Part shown: positions 38,201 to 51,000 of the stretch, piece by piece | Layout: each line of letters opens with the position of its first letter | Numbering within the stretch: position 1 is the stretch's first letter | Source of the DNA: Pocillopora verrucosa | Lineage: Eukaryota > Cnidaria > Anthozoa > Scleractinia > Pocilloporidae | DNA: 64,000 nt | NCBI RefSeq assembly: GCF_036669915.1 | Contig: NC_089319.1 | Coordinates: 2,771,082-2,835,081 of the forward strand | Direction: 5' to 3' | Program-made: the position numbers and the translations under genes | The notes under the pieces: generated by a model | The model's database searches: none | What the model was told of the DNA's origin: nothing | What the model saw: the letters and a program-made list of their open reading frames with translations, nothing else

Positions 38201-39093
38201 GTATACTGTAGCTTTTGCATGGTGATCACCTGCTATGATACAAATAGACTGAAGAGTTTTACCAAGTCCCATGTCTGATCTCACTGTTAAGATACAAATC
38301 GAATCCAAAAACAGACGGAGCTATTCCGATTTATCGAATTAAACTGAACTCAACTGTGCTGTTCTTTACTCAACTCCTCCAGAACCCTGCAATCATTAAG
38401 AGGTCTTGGGACGCAATTTATAGTGACATAAAAATGAGTCAATTGTGTACGCGAATAATTTGGGCCGAAGTTTTAAAAGGAAAAGTAATGAAGGATACCA
38501 TCGCATAGAATACCATGCAGCTTGTAACGGTTGAGAAAGGCCAGCCAGTTGACACCATCCTAAATATGAACAAAGTAGAAGAAACTCAAACAGATGACAC
38601 AAGCAATGCCCATTATTCTTCACACAGAAAAAACATCTGAGAATTCCCAACAAGATGCCCGACAACACTGAGTTTTGGTAGACTTATCTCGGCTTTAATG
38701 AAATCAAATAGTTACGTTTTCTCAATGCTGCAGTTTAAATTGCACTTTATGCCAACTGTTCCCTCACCCTTCAAATCTGTAAATGATAGTGAGCTTCGGC
38801 AGACTGTGTGCTACCTTCGATGGGAGACAAGCTACCCTCGTCACAAACCGTTCAATACATCATTTCAAATACAGATCACTAGTTCATAACTCCAGCATGA
38901 ATAAAGGCTTTCTTTCCGCTGTTTTCCTGTAGCACCCTACCTGTTGATATTTTCTCAGCTCAGCTTTGATAGGAACAGGAATAGTGTAATTCTCCACCTT
39001 TTTACCGTCCAAAAGTTGCTCCAGAAATTTTCGTTCCTTCTGTTTTTGCTCCACCATAGCTTTGGACATGCGGGGCGGGTCAGGAATACCAGA
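31717..39093 (-). CDS. BTAF1: BTAF1 exons 29-44 (Snf2 ATPase)
   Basis: Exon positions from gene 5' to 3': 38941-39093, 38499-38559, 38198-38274, 37528-37679, 37062-37139, 36905-36968, 36437-36502, 35860-36001, 35209-35339, 34858-34980, 34554-34702, 33970-34119, 33515-33592, 32957-33086, 32731-32822, 31717-31978. Motif I, CDDMGLGKT, is completed across the exon 30/31 junction. Motif Ia region is CPPTLTGHW (exon 32). Motif II is DEGH in [14 protein letters not shown] (exon 34). Motif III is LSGTPIQNN (exons 35/36). Motif V is [15 protein letters not shown] (exon 42). Motif VI is [18 protein letters not shown] (exon 43). All catalytic residues expected of a working ATPase are present. Confidence 0.95.
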
Positions 39094-42000
39094 CTACAGA
39101 AAACGACAGTTGAAAATTAGGGAAATGAATATAGACTAAAGGAACTAATAAAATAGTCAAAGGGTTCCAGTTTAGGACTGCATGTCTTTCTATCCTAGCT
39201 CCGTCGAAATAAAATTACGAACACTTCAGTATGAATCACATACAAATCTCAAGCTGTGAGATATATGTCCTCTTTGTTCTTTTACCTCCGTTCCCATTAG
39301 AGGTGTCATCCAACCAAGAATATTACAACAAAGATGATGTACACGGACCATCAAACCATGGCATTAAACAATGACATTTCTGTCAAACCTATCGCTTAGA
39401 TGGACAGGGTATATTCCGACAAAATAAAAGACAAGGCAGACAATAGCAAGCTGCGTAAAATGTAGCATGGTAATGCGCTCAGTCATTGTCAAAGTGAAAG
39501 ACTTAAAACTACTAAAACTACAAGTTAACCTAAATACCTCAAGAGGCATAAGCCTAATAAGTGTGGCAAAACAGTATGTGGCCATGAGTCGAACATCTTC
39601 GCACTGGTCACTCATCCGTCCGAGCACAGGCACAACCAGGAGAACAACGTAAGGCACCGCACCCATTCCGAGCCGATCAATTACACCTGATGTAAAGCAA
39701 CCAGTTACGGATACCAACATATGTGTGTATAGTGAAAACACAGCGAAAATAAGCTTCACTCTAAAATGGCGAGCAGAAATGGACCAGTCACCATTTATCG
39801 TCGGGGGCGAGGGGAAGGGGGAGGATTTTAGGAGGGATCACTCGGTTTTCTGGTGGAATTGAGGGAGGATCAGTCTATAGGGGACTATGGAAAATTAACT
39901 GCCCATGGAGGGGGGGGGAGTAATAAGAATACTACAAAGCCAAGGGGTGGGGTGGGAGGGGGTGGGGAGAAACAGGTAAATCTTATTGTGACACGACCAA
40001 AAATCCTCCGACCTGAAATTTTTCTTTAATTGAATCATTCATACCACATCTGTGCACAGCCAATATACGCTAAATTTAGACGGAAACGTCATTTCTGCAT
40101 TAGTTTTGGTGCACTACGATAACTTTCTCGAGCATAACAATTGTTGTCAGCTTTTTAAGGATACAAGATATAGCTTCTATAGCTCCTTGGCGGTTCCTGA
40201 TAACATCAGCAGTGCCCATCAAAGGTAAGATATCCTTTACCACTGTCTTCATGGTATCTTCAGTGGACACAGTGCACAGCACACCCAGGCACCTGGCTGC
40301 CAAGTGTCGCACTGCACTGTAAGGGTGCTGAAGGCACAGTACTATATTGGGGAGCAAATCTAAAATCTAAAAGGCAAAAATAAAGATTAGGACTAGTTTA
40401 GTTCATGTTGATAAGAATATCAAAGCCATTGTAACCACTAGAAGGAAAGAGCACAACATCTTGTGAAGACCTCCTTTCCAAATGGCACTATATGCAAGCG
40501 CACTGAGAAAACCAAAAATGAGGAAAGTTGCTGGTAGTGTTCAATGTTACCTTAGATAAAAGTTCCACATGCATTGCAGGTGTCAATACTTCAAGAACTT
40601 GTAAGCAGTTTATCAGATTTTGGGCTTCATTATCCAGACCAATAAGTTTGTCAGGATCTAGGACAAAAAGAAAACAAGAACATGAAAAGAGATATTTAAG
40701 AATTGAGGTAAATATGTCCTAATCTTTAATGCTTTGGAATTCTACATTGTACTATTCAGTCTCTCTCGTGACACATTAGTTGTATCATTTCAAAAGTCAA
40801 ACATGTAAGCTGGACTTCCATGAGTGGCTCGAGGAATTTCCTCCGTACTATTGTTTATCACAGTTGCTCGCCTCCAATCTTCAATGGTCGGTATGAAAAT
40901 TATCTCAGTATGTATGAAATTGATGCATCACAACTTGGGAATAAATGTGTTTGTGCGCACTTTCCATGGAATAATCTTTACAAGATACACCACTACTCCA
41001 AACTACAGTAACACTAATAACAAATTTCAAAAGTATTCTGCTAACACTCAAATCAAGCGAAATCATTTAATTGCTTTTAAATATCCTTAAGTATGAAATC
41101 CCCTGACTCAAGTTCAATGAGCCCATGTGCAGTACTCACCAAATGAATTTCCATTTGTTATCTGCTGTAAAGGCCCCACAACTGCCTCCCACAGTTTGGG
41201 TAACTTTGATGGTAGCAAGCTTCCAAAATGATGTGCTAATTTGACCAGAGAAAATTCTGCACCTCTTCTTTGAATACTTAAAACTCTAGCCATCTATACC
41301 AAAAAGATGGAGATTTTCAGAATTAGCTTTATTTAAATGGTAATTTCACACAAGTGGCTGTGAACACAAGACATCTCATAACACATAACCTGATTTCACT
41401 AGCTGCAACCTGTTTTAATTTTCTCAGATATTGACTCTATTTAAGGAAGGCCTCACCTCAGAATCATCCATGCTGTTATCATCAAGAGAGGCCACAGATA
41501 CCCCATCCACAGCAGGTGGTTGAAGCTTGCTACGACCTGCACTGCTACTTGCTTTTTTAGAAGCTGAAGCATTTGCATTCTGTTCAAAATTAAAAAAAAA
41601 AAAAAAGAAACAGTTCATAAAATCCAGTCAGTTCTAAGGATCCATGTGGAACCTTTGAACAGGAGTGATCAAGATGGACACAAATTGTCAAACAAGCAAA
41701 AAATTCCTCTTAATGAGAAGAAACTCAATCCACTTTGAGAACTGTGGTACTGGAATAAAAAGCCCAATTCAAGCAACCAGAAAAGCAATGCACAAACACA
41801 GGCTAAGCAGTACATGTACATTATCATTTCATAATTCTAAGATTACATGCAACAGAACTTTTCAAACTCAAACACATAGTAAGCTCTTCCAAGAGTGACT
41901 AACAAAAATAAGCAAATAAATGTGGAGACTTAAGTGCAGCAATTATACTATTTGTAACCCAAAGTACCTTCTGCTGCTGAACAAGAGACAGAATCCCATT

Positions 42001-45000
42001 GTACTGATCGCACTGTAAACTGTACCCTCGTTCCATAGATGCATTTGTTCCTCCAAAAGAGACTGAGTTACAATTTGATTCTGACTGTCCTTCAGGGATT
42101 GGCGACAAAGGAGGTTCATCAGAAGCTACTGTTAAACTGATATTTACTGCTGGAGTGACTGAAGGATCACTGCAAGCAAAACTGCACAGATTTTTAATGA
42201 TCTTGGCATTTGGACATGGTTCTCTTGTTATACATAGTTCCAACAGTTTGGCTAATGCTTTTGCTGATCGAGTCTGCAATTGACAGAAAAATATAGAAAA
42301 ATTAAGAAGTTGATATTTCAGTAACTATAACTTATAAATATTACTATGCATGTTAATAAGATTGCAGGGTTCTCAGTTGAACCCGTAACCCGTAACACCT
42401 GTCACGGGTGTAACAGGTAAGTGTTACGGCTGTCAAAGTGCTTCAACCAGTAGATCAATTCGTCTATCAAATGCAAATAAAAGAACGGCTTTTTGAGTAA
42501 ATTGCTGGGTAAACTATTGACTGTTAGTTGCTTTCGCAATGTACCTTTCTTCGGTTTTTAGTTGTCAAAGTGAATAGCCTTTTTGCAGACCATAGAATAA
42601 CCGAACAATCGCTTCACGTCTCCGCAACGTTGAATATGGCCGCCATATTGAATTTGTAAATTTGAACCCAGGCCTCTCGCAGATGTCGTCTTTCCACGTG
42701 CAAAAACATGGCCGATTCATTCATTAACAAATATTTGCGCTATCTTATACTCTTTCTCATTTAGATATATAGCAGTTACTGGGTCAGTGTGGCCTTGAGA
42801 ATTAGTTTTTGTAAGTGGGTGCCCCCATTTGGAGAGGACTGGTTACCTAATAATTATTTTTGTATAAAATGAATGCCATTAACTCAGAAAGCAAAGCATT
42901 GTTATTGCAGGTTAATATTTCATTGAATATTGCAGTGTAGTTTTCAGTTTGATAAGAGATAATTTCAACTTTACGTAGTTCAAAGCCACTGAACAGATTA
43001 CAAAATGTACTTAAACTTGTTTGGAGAAAATGAGAAAATATGCCCCCAAAATGAAGGAAAAAGCATTTCTGAGCATCTTAAATAAAAAATTTCCCGGGGG
43101 AGCATGCCCCCGGACCCCCCTAGCAGCTTGGGCCCTATGGGCCCAAGTTACACGCCCAAAGGGCGTGTATATTAGGGTTACGCCTGTAACTACCAAAGCA
43201 ACGGCTGTACAAAATTCTACTGAGAACCCTGAGATTGGTATTTCAAATTTTTTAAAATAGATTTATACAATATTTCATAAAAAAAAATGGCCTCCACTGA
43301 TTTTCCACTGATCACAAATAGAGTTAGTGCTTGTTATTTTTCACTGTTTCATTAAATCAAGATGGGCAAAAGAAAGGCAAAAAAGAAAAGAGTACAATTG
43401 CAAGTGAAAACAACTTGTATCCATGGTGGTTTGAGTGATTACATTGAATATCTTATTGCACAATGTACTGAGTTTGCTATATCATGTAAATCTTTAAGTT
43501 TCAGCAAGTATGATCATCAGGGGGATCCATGACTTATAGCACTAACTTTTATTCATATTAAGTAAACATATTAAGGGAAAGTACACACAGACCTGCATGA
43601 TGGTTTGCTCTTCTTTCTTGATAGAGTCCATGATGGGCCTTATTATAGGGTTCAGTTTAATGGGAAGTTTATTCAAGAAGATCAGTGTGCTTGCAACACT
43701 TGCCTGTACTCTGTAAAAAAGTTAATGAGAGCAAAACAACTTAAAAAAAGCAGCATTTCTTTATTTTTGTAAGACACCAAATCAGAGAATAAGCTCTATG
43801 TGAATGGATGGGGAAAACATACAAACAATTTTTCCTTAATTTTCATGCATTAAAAACTCATTTTATTTTAAACACTTATGCACTAGTTAATCATGGAATT
43901 AAGTTTTATCAATTTCAAAGCCTGCCAAACTTACACTTTTACAAAATACTCAACTTAGAAGAAATAACTCTATGTTTTCCAGCACAAGTTTTCCAACTCC
44001 AAGGAACAAAGGAGAGGAGCAAAGTTCCACACAATTAAACTGGCATAGACTATTCTTGACTACCATTATCCTCATATCAAAAGTGAAGCTGAACAAATCA
44101 ACTACCATTGATAGCAAGTGCAAACAAAACATACCTAATATGTAGCTTTTGGTATTCTGATTGTAATTGTCCTATGGTTGCCATTAAATGCCTTCTCTTT
44201 ATCTCTGCACCCTAAATATAAATTGTGTAATGCTATGTGAAAAGAAAAGTATTGCCTTAAAAACACAAGGCATAGAAGACTCTGAAACCTGGCTGATCCT
44301 TGAGAACAGGATTAAAATGTCAGTGGCTTCTGAGCATTGAAAAATGAGTGGAAAAAAATTGCCGAGTCCATGGAGAAATCATTCTACCCCAACAACCCCA
44401 ACAACCACAACAGGTCTCTCTCAGGCACCATAAAAAAATTGTATAATGTAACTTTGTGTAAAATGTACTTTGGGAGTGTGAGTAAAAAAAGTAAAAATAG
44501 TTTCAAAGGGCACAAACCTTGAGAGCTTGTGGTGAAATGTTTTTAGAAACTTCCATGAAGATATCTGAGGCTAGCTTAACAGCACTGTCAACAGTATAGC
44601 AGCTTAAGATTGAAAAAAAAGTCACTCATTATTGATCTCACCTTGAATGGATATTTAAAAAGGCAAGCAGTAAAAAGTATATAAACAATTCCTAAATAAA
44701 TATACCTTTACCTCTCACAACCAAGGCATTAATTATCCTTAAGATGAAAAGTACTAGGTAACTTTCAACAGCTGCTGACAAATTATACATAGTACTTTAC
44801 CATGGGAAAATTCTACCATGATAGCTCATTATGTATTGTCCTGAGCAAGAGCACTGTGCATATGTACTCTAAGATGTATTAATCTAAGTCAACTATTCCT
44901 TACCCTGGCTGGATACCAGCTGAGGCATTAATTCCTTTCTCTCGGAATGCATTTAACAAGCCCTGAGAAAAGAAAACACTAAATAAATACACTATAATCA

Positions 45001-48000
45001 TACATAATATTATACTAGTTTCTGATCATGTTCCCATTCAAATAAGTCAGCTGAGCTCCACACTAAAATTACACTGAAACTCCATGCATTTTGTATAGAA
45101 CTATTTAACCTCTTTGACCCTTTCACTCCCAAGATCTGACTGTCAATTCTCCCCTCTAGCTGTTACACATTTCCTTTTAAATAAGTTACAAGAATTTGGT
45201 GTTAAATCAAGAAAACAACCTCTACCTGATAAGTTTAAGTATTCTCATTATCTCTTTGCTAGATGATGAATGGATTTTAAAGGGAGAAGCTACATGTCAA
45301 TCACTCCAAGGAGTTAAAGGTTTGAAATAATTATGTCCTACTTTAAATGACATTGAAGAGAATGACACCAGTCTCTTGACTTCTTTTGGTGGTGTACAGT
45401 ATATCTTGCGAGAAGCTCTCTGTTTCTCACCTGACAATCTGTTTGCAGTCTTGTGTTAAGCACAGCTATCTCATCATACACAATTTGTTCTGATAGAATA
45501 TTGTTTAACTGTGCAATATTTTCCTCAGGACATTTGCATTCCTAATAATGCAGAACCACAAAAAACAGACAAATCACACACTTTCACAGCAAAGGTCATT
45601 TAGAATTGGACACTTAGTATTTTCTCATGATTGCTTCTTTACATAGATTATTTAGAACATACATAATAATTCAGAGTCTACACGTACATATTGATGGCTG
45701 AAGAAGGATCAAATCCAAAGTGGATCAAATCCAAAGTGGATCAAATCCAAAGTGGATCAAATCCAAAGTGGATCAAATCCAAAGTGGAATCCATTATAAG
45801 CCAATTCCCCATTTTGGCCTGCTTTTTCCATAACTGTGAATCCTCCAATTAGTGTCCAAGGAACTTAATTTTAAATACAGGAAATGACAGAGGATGCTTG
45901 TTACAAGGATACCCTTAATCAAGGTGGCAAGGGAGGGAGGAAACAGCTGCAGTGTAAATTTGCAAGGTTAGATGAGAGTAATTTAAGTTCACCAACAACA
46001 ATATGCCCATTGTTGTGACTCTGTACTTGTACATGGATGAGGGAGGAGAGCTGGGGAGGAGGCAATAAATCCAGGGAAAAGCTTAATATGAGTTTTATTT
46101 GATAGGGGAGGTGCCAATCAAAAGAAGGTGCTTGTGTTAAGGGAGGCACTACTACACAGTTCTATTGTACTTGCATCCTTTAATGTCATCAAACAGCCTG
46201 TTAAAAGGTATATGTATAAATGAAAGAAAAAACTTGAGAGAATCATGACCTCAAGACAGATTAAGTTACCGCTTGACAGCCAGCCCAATCTGCTAATGTT
46301 AATGATGCACACATCCTCTGAATCCCTGAGTTTGATGTGAGAGGAAACTGCAAAGTTTGCATCAGAAAACCAAGAGGAGGAAGTTCTACATCATCGCCAG
46401 CCGGACACCCAGTATAATGAGATGCTAATAGACCAATAGCTCTGTACAATTGACACAAGAAAGAGAGCCGTAATCACTCAATACTGGTAGTTTAAAACAC
46501 AAAAACATAAACTAATAGGAATTATAAAGTACAACATCTACACAGGCATATCTTATAGTTGCTACACATCATGCTCAACATGTACCTTGATGCTGCCAGT
46601 CGCGCTTGTAAAACTGCAAGGTCTCGCTGGACTAAGCCGGTGGCCAGTGTCACTCCTGCTATCATTTCAGATTGAGGTTCAGTTTGAGCCTGAAGTGGTC
46701 GGCCTCTTATCATGTGAGCTCTGTCCACATGACGGTCCCCCTGACATAGACACACAAAAAATATTTTCTCATCAGGTGACTAAAATTCTATTTTTGTGAC
46801 CCTTTCATGGTTTTAGGTTGCCCAAAAATGCAGCACAACAACCTCAACTCAAAACTGATTGTCTCTTTTATTCTATTTACAAACTTGACACTATTGACAT
46901 TGCTGATCCTAGCAGTATGCTGGAAGCATGTCATATGAACTTTGTAATAGACCTCACTCACCACAGAGTCTCTGTGGCTCAGTGGTAGAGAATGGAGCAC
47001 AGAATCTGAAGGTCTGAGGTTCAATTCCTCATGGGTACTCAGGTTTTTTTCTTTTTCCCACACTCATGACAAGACAAAAAACATCTTTCTCTACTTCTTT
47101 AACAAGCTCAAAACTTACCATCTCTCTTACCATTCTATTTACAGTCCTAATTCATGTCAAGTACCTTATTCTGAGTCCTATGCAGAGCTTGCACAAGAGC
47201 AGTATGGTCAATAGGAGTGTAAGCTGGTATCATCATCATTCCAAGCCAACTGTTAAGGAATGGAATTGTAACTCTCCCAAGAAGACTTTTAGCTGATCTC
47301 TCAAGCATTACACTCCACACCTGGGAGGAAGGAGCTTTATTGTCATGACATTATACAGTTTTTAACTTTTCATATCTTGAATCATATCTAACACCATTCA
47401 AGTTCTACAGATGGAAGAGGACCTTATGACTTTCCAAAAAAAAATTTTACAAAAAGAAACTAACAGAAACTACTATAATAATAAGAATCTTGAAAATTAA
47501 AGGAAGTTTGGCACAGTTGAAAATTCTAGAGGGTTGAACTATCAGCAAAGAAATTTCAATCTACACTGTATATCATTACAAATCTTCACAGGAATAAATG
47601 ATTCAACAGGATGCATTACATGACAATTTGAATAAATGTAAATTCTCAAAGACAAAGTTTAATTATCACCTTGTACACCATCTCCAAGACATCAACATCA
47701 GTTTCCAGAATAAATCTTTGGTAAATGTGCCTCAATGAATCTTGTAGAATCGGCATTAGCCACACACACTCTAATAACTTCTCTCTGTGAGACTAAAATA
47801 CAAACAAGAAGAAGATTAGGTATGTATATAAATAAATGTAATTATCTAGTACATACTATAATTGTTCTCAGATAAACAGTTACTCTCACATTGTTCAGGA
47901 TATACAGAGTATGGCATCGTCACAGTCCTAAACAGTAAGTTTTGATGTACTTGTCTCCTCAATCCCTCTATTAGCTTATCAAACAATGAAGGTACAGTTT

Positions 48001-51000
48001 ACCATTTAATTATATGGCTTTTTAAATTATGACATACCAGTAATAACAACAACAAGGAAATTATTTGACAACTATGTAACCTTGTCAAGAGTACATTGCA
48101 TTATGTAATTATAAAAAAGCAAATACATGCAGTTTTGTATCGTCCATAACTGGCCAAGTCAAGAAGGATATAGGGAAGTCATTTCCTGTACAACTTATGT
48201 AAAGAAGAAGTCTATTTTTGGTGAAAGACAAACCTGAGACTTGTTTAGAAGTCCTCAAAGGCTAATCAGGAATTTTCTCTGATTAACATTATTCAATTAG
48301 TGTATAGGAAACAGATACTGTACCTCATTTTGGAGCCTTCCAACAAGGAGAGTTTGAAGAGTTTCTAATGCTGCTAATCTAACAGACTTTATATTGTGAC
48401 GGAAAAAGGGCCACAGCCGTGGCACTAGCTCTGTGAGGGAAGCATCACCACCCTCTGTTCCTTGCAAAGCCACAGATGGACAGGACAAAATTCTGGCCAG
48501 CAGCATCATAATGCTATTAGTTGAAGCTGTCAAGTCATCAAGCTCAACAAGAGTGTCCCACAGTGTCACAAGAACTTCCTGCACCTAGTCATTCAAAATA
48601 TGTAAAAATTACAGGGCCATTATTAATCAAAAGGAGCTAAATGCAAGTTACAAACATGTACATGGACATGAACTGGAAAGTGAGTGGAAAATTTTTCACA
48701 TTTGTGATTAATTCCACCTGCGTCAACATTTTCTAACCCTAAACAGCCTCTATCCTTTCAAATGTTTTCCTTCAATTTCCCTCCCATTAAATCTCACATT
48801 GGAACCAATGGCTCAAAATATTGCAAAGTACACAGACTTTTAACATTTACCTGTGAAACCATAAAAGTGACCAGCATACACTTACAGTAATAATACTGAA
48901 TCAGTCATTATGATCATAAGAATAAAAGAAATGATTGCCAATCTAAGAAGCTTTGATTGTTAAACAAATTCTCCTTGTCAGTACCAAAGGAAATGTGTAG
49001 AGAGGAGTATGGAAAATGTATGGATACTGATGTCAGGATGTAAAGGTTAAAAATTTACAAGTTATTGATTTGATAAAAACTCTACAAGAAACTGGGTGAA
49101 CCTCCACATAGAGTTACATCATGTCATCAAAACTACATGTAAACTGCATAAAGTAGATTACACTTCCTACATACCACACTGTACTTACATAACTAGGAGC
49201 AAATTTGACTAATGACTCTGCAACCGGAAGCAGAGCTGTGCAGCTACTGCCCGAACATCATCATCATCATCTTTAGAGCTGTTCCATAGGATCCAACACT
49301 AGTGGTAACAAATCCTTGTCAGATCTGATAAAAATAAAATTGTTCATATATTGTGGAATGAATAAACTCAATAACTTCCAGCTGTTTATCATTACTTTTT
49401 CTTTGCTCCACAACTACATTGCATTCTCAGGTCATGACTGTACACTGTATATAATTAGGTAACTTTTGAACATGCAATGGAAAATCCTTCTGCAATGGAG
49501 GGCAACACTGCTAAAATCTTGAATTTGCAAGAGGAACTTGAGAATGATGCTCAAAGAGTTTGTTTGAAATGCCAAAATGTAACTGAGACTCTTAGCTGAG
49601 CAAATGTTGCATTAAACCAGCCACAAAGTATTTTTTCAAAAGGCACTACAAAACTTAATTTTTCAATCAGTATTTACCTGCCTGACAGCCATCAGATACT
49701 TGAGTCCCAAAAGCCCTCCAGGACGCACTTCCATTCCTCCTGTGCTTGTAATGTCAACAGTACCATCATGACCCTCTTCACGCTCTCAGCTTCAGCATGC
49801 TTTAAAATCACTCCTATTGTCTGTGCACAAGTTTCACGAACTGGGGCAACAACCTGTCAAAACAGAAAAAAAAATACAGTCTACACCAGGCAATATCATG
49901 AAAAATGAACTGGAAAATTATAAGAGACAAGCTATATAAGTGGTAAGTGGTTCCTGTTTGAAGTTTGAATAAGGCTTTATTTTTCACCTACTCCTTCTCT
50001 AAATACAATTCTCTTACACCAATAATTTTATTTGCCACATTTTTTTTAAAAACCCAATCATAAAACATTCAAATAACACTTACCTCATCACTCACAAATC
50101 TCCAAAACGATCAAGTGCCATGACACAAAGAAGGAGAAGAGACATGTTTTCCAGCCACTTTTTATTTTGAATCTGGAGCTGTCGAAAAGAACCAAACATC
50201 AACAAAAAAGAACAACTACTGTCTGTGAAAAAAATATAGGCCAGCAATATCAACACAGATCAGTTGTGAGCATTATTTGTTTAGTGTACTTACATCATCA
50301 ACGGAAGAATCTAAAGTTTTTTCGCAGCACCTTGTCCATGAACCTTTATTATTTCTCGCAGGCCTGTAGCTGCCCCATGGCGCACCTGTGTTTCATACAT
50401 TTGAGCCCTAAATAACATTGTTATATGCACACAACATAGATAGTCTTACTACAGGCAAGTTGATGGAAATAAGAAAATGGAAAAATCCTAATCTAATGAA
50501 TAGAATTATAGACAAACCTCCCATGTTTGATGGAACAAATCTTGGCATAGCTCTTGGCAAAAGTTTCAAATGGCCACTCAGTTGACTTAAAAAGAAAAAC
50601 AAATTTAAAAATAATCAAATTTAAAATAATTTACCAACAGAGCAACATTGTTCCGGACCTATAAACTAACAAAACAACCTCTTCAAATGTTGCCATGACA
50701 TCAGTAACCTGATCCACAACCATCTTATCAGACTCTGCTGGCTGATCAACATGACACTGGCTGTCGTCCGTTTTTTGGAAGCTGAACCATGTTCTGCTTC
50801 CTGGTCATTATCTATACTATTTTGGACAAGAAAACAAAACAAAACATGAGTGATAACCAAAATAAATGTCATCAAGTTAGAATATGCAAATAATTAAGTC
50901 ACACTTTAAAATACTGTAACAGAAATGAATGTTAGATCAAACTCATTTTGAAACTGATTAGTTTTCATTTCCTTAGTTTTGTTGATATTAAAATAGCCCA

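Larger units (their letters stand above)
29100..46045. other. Segmental duplication, right copy (paralogous part)
   Basis: Collinear with 1-15,075. The start is approximate because the LRR arrays differ in repeat number. Segments present only here include about 30,624-31,004, the 867-bp transposon at 42,365-43,231, about 295 bp at 43,704-44,000, the MITE-like element at 45,117-45,322 and about 45,560-45,910. This copy continues without a break into BTAF1 exons 17 to 1. Confidence 0.88.

Noticed and set aside
43021..43260. An 79-codon frame containing [16 protein letters not shown]
   Set aside because: It lies across the end of the 867-bp transposon and comes from GC-rich repeat sequence.
46966..47040. 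A functional tRNA gene
   Set aside because: A and B boxes are present, but the anticodon arm is irregular and the unit sits in an intron with a SINE-like tail.
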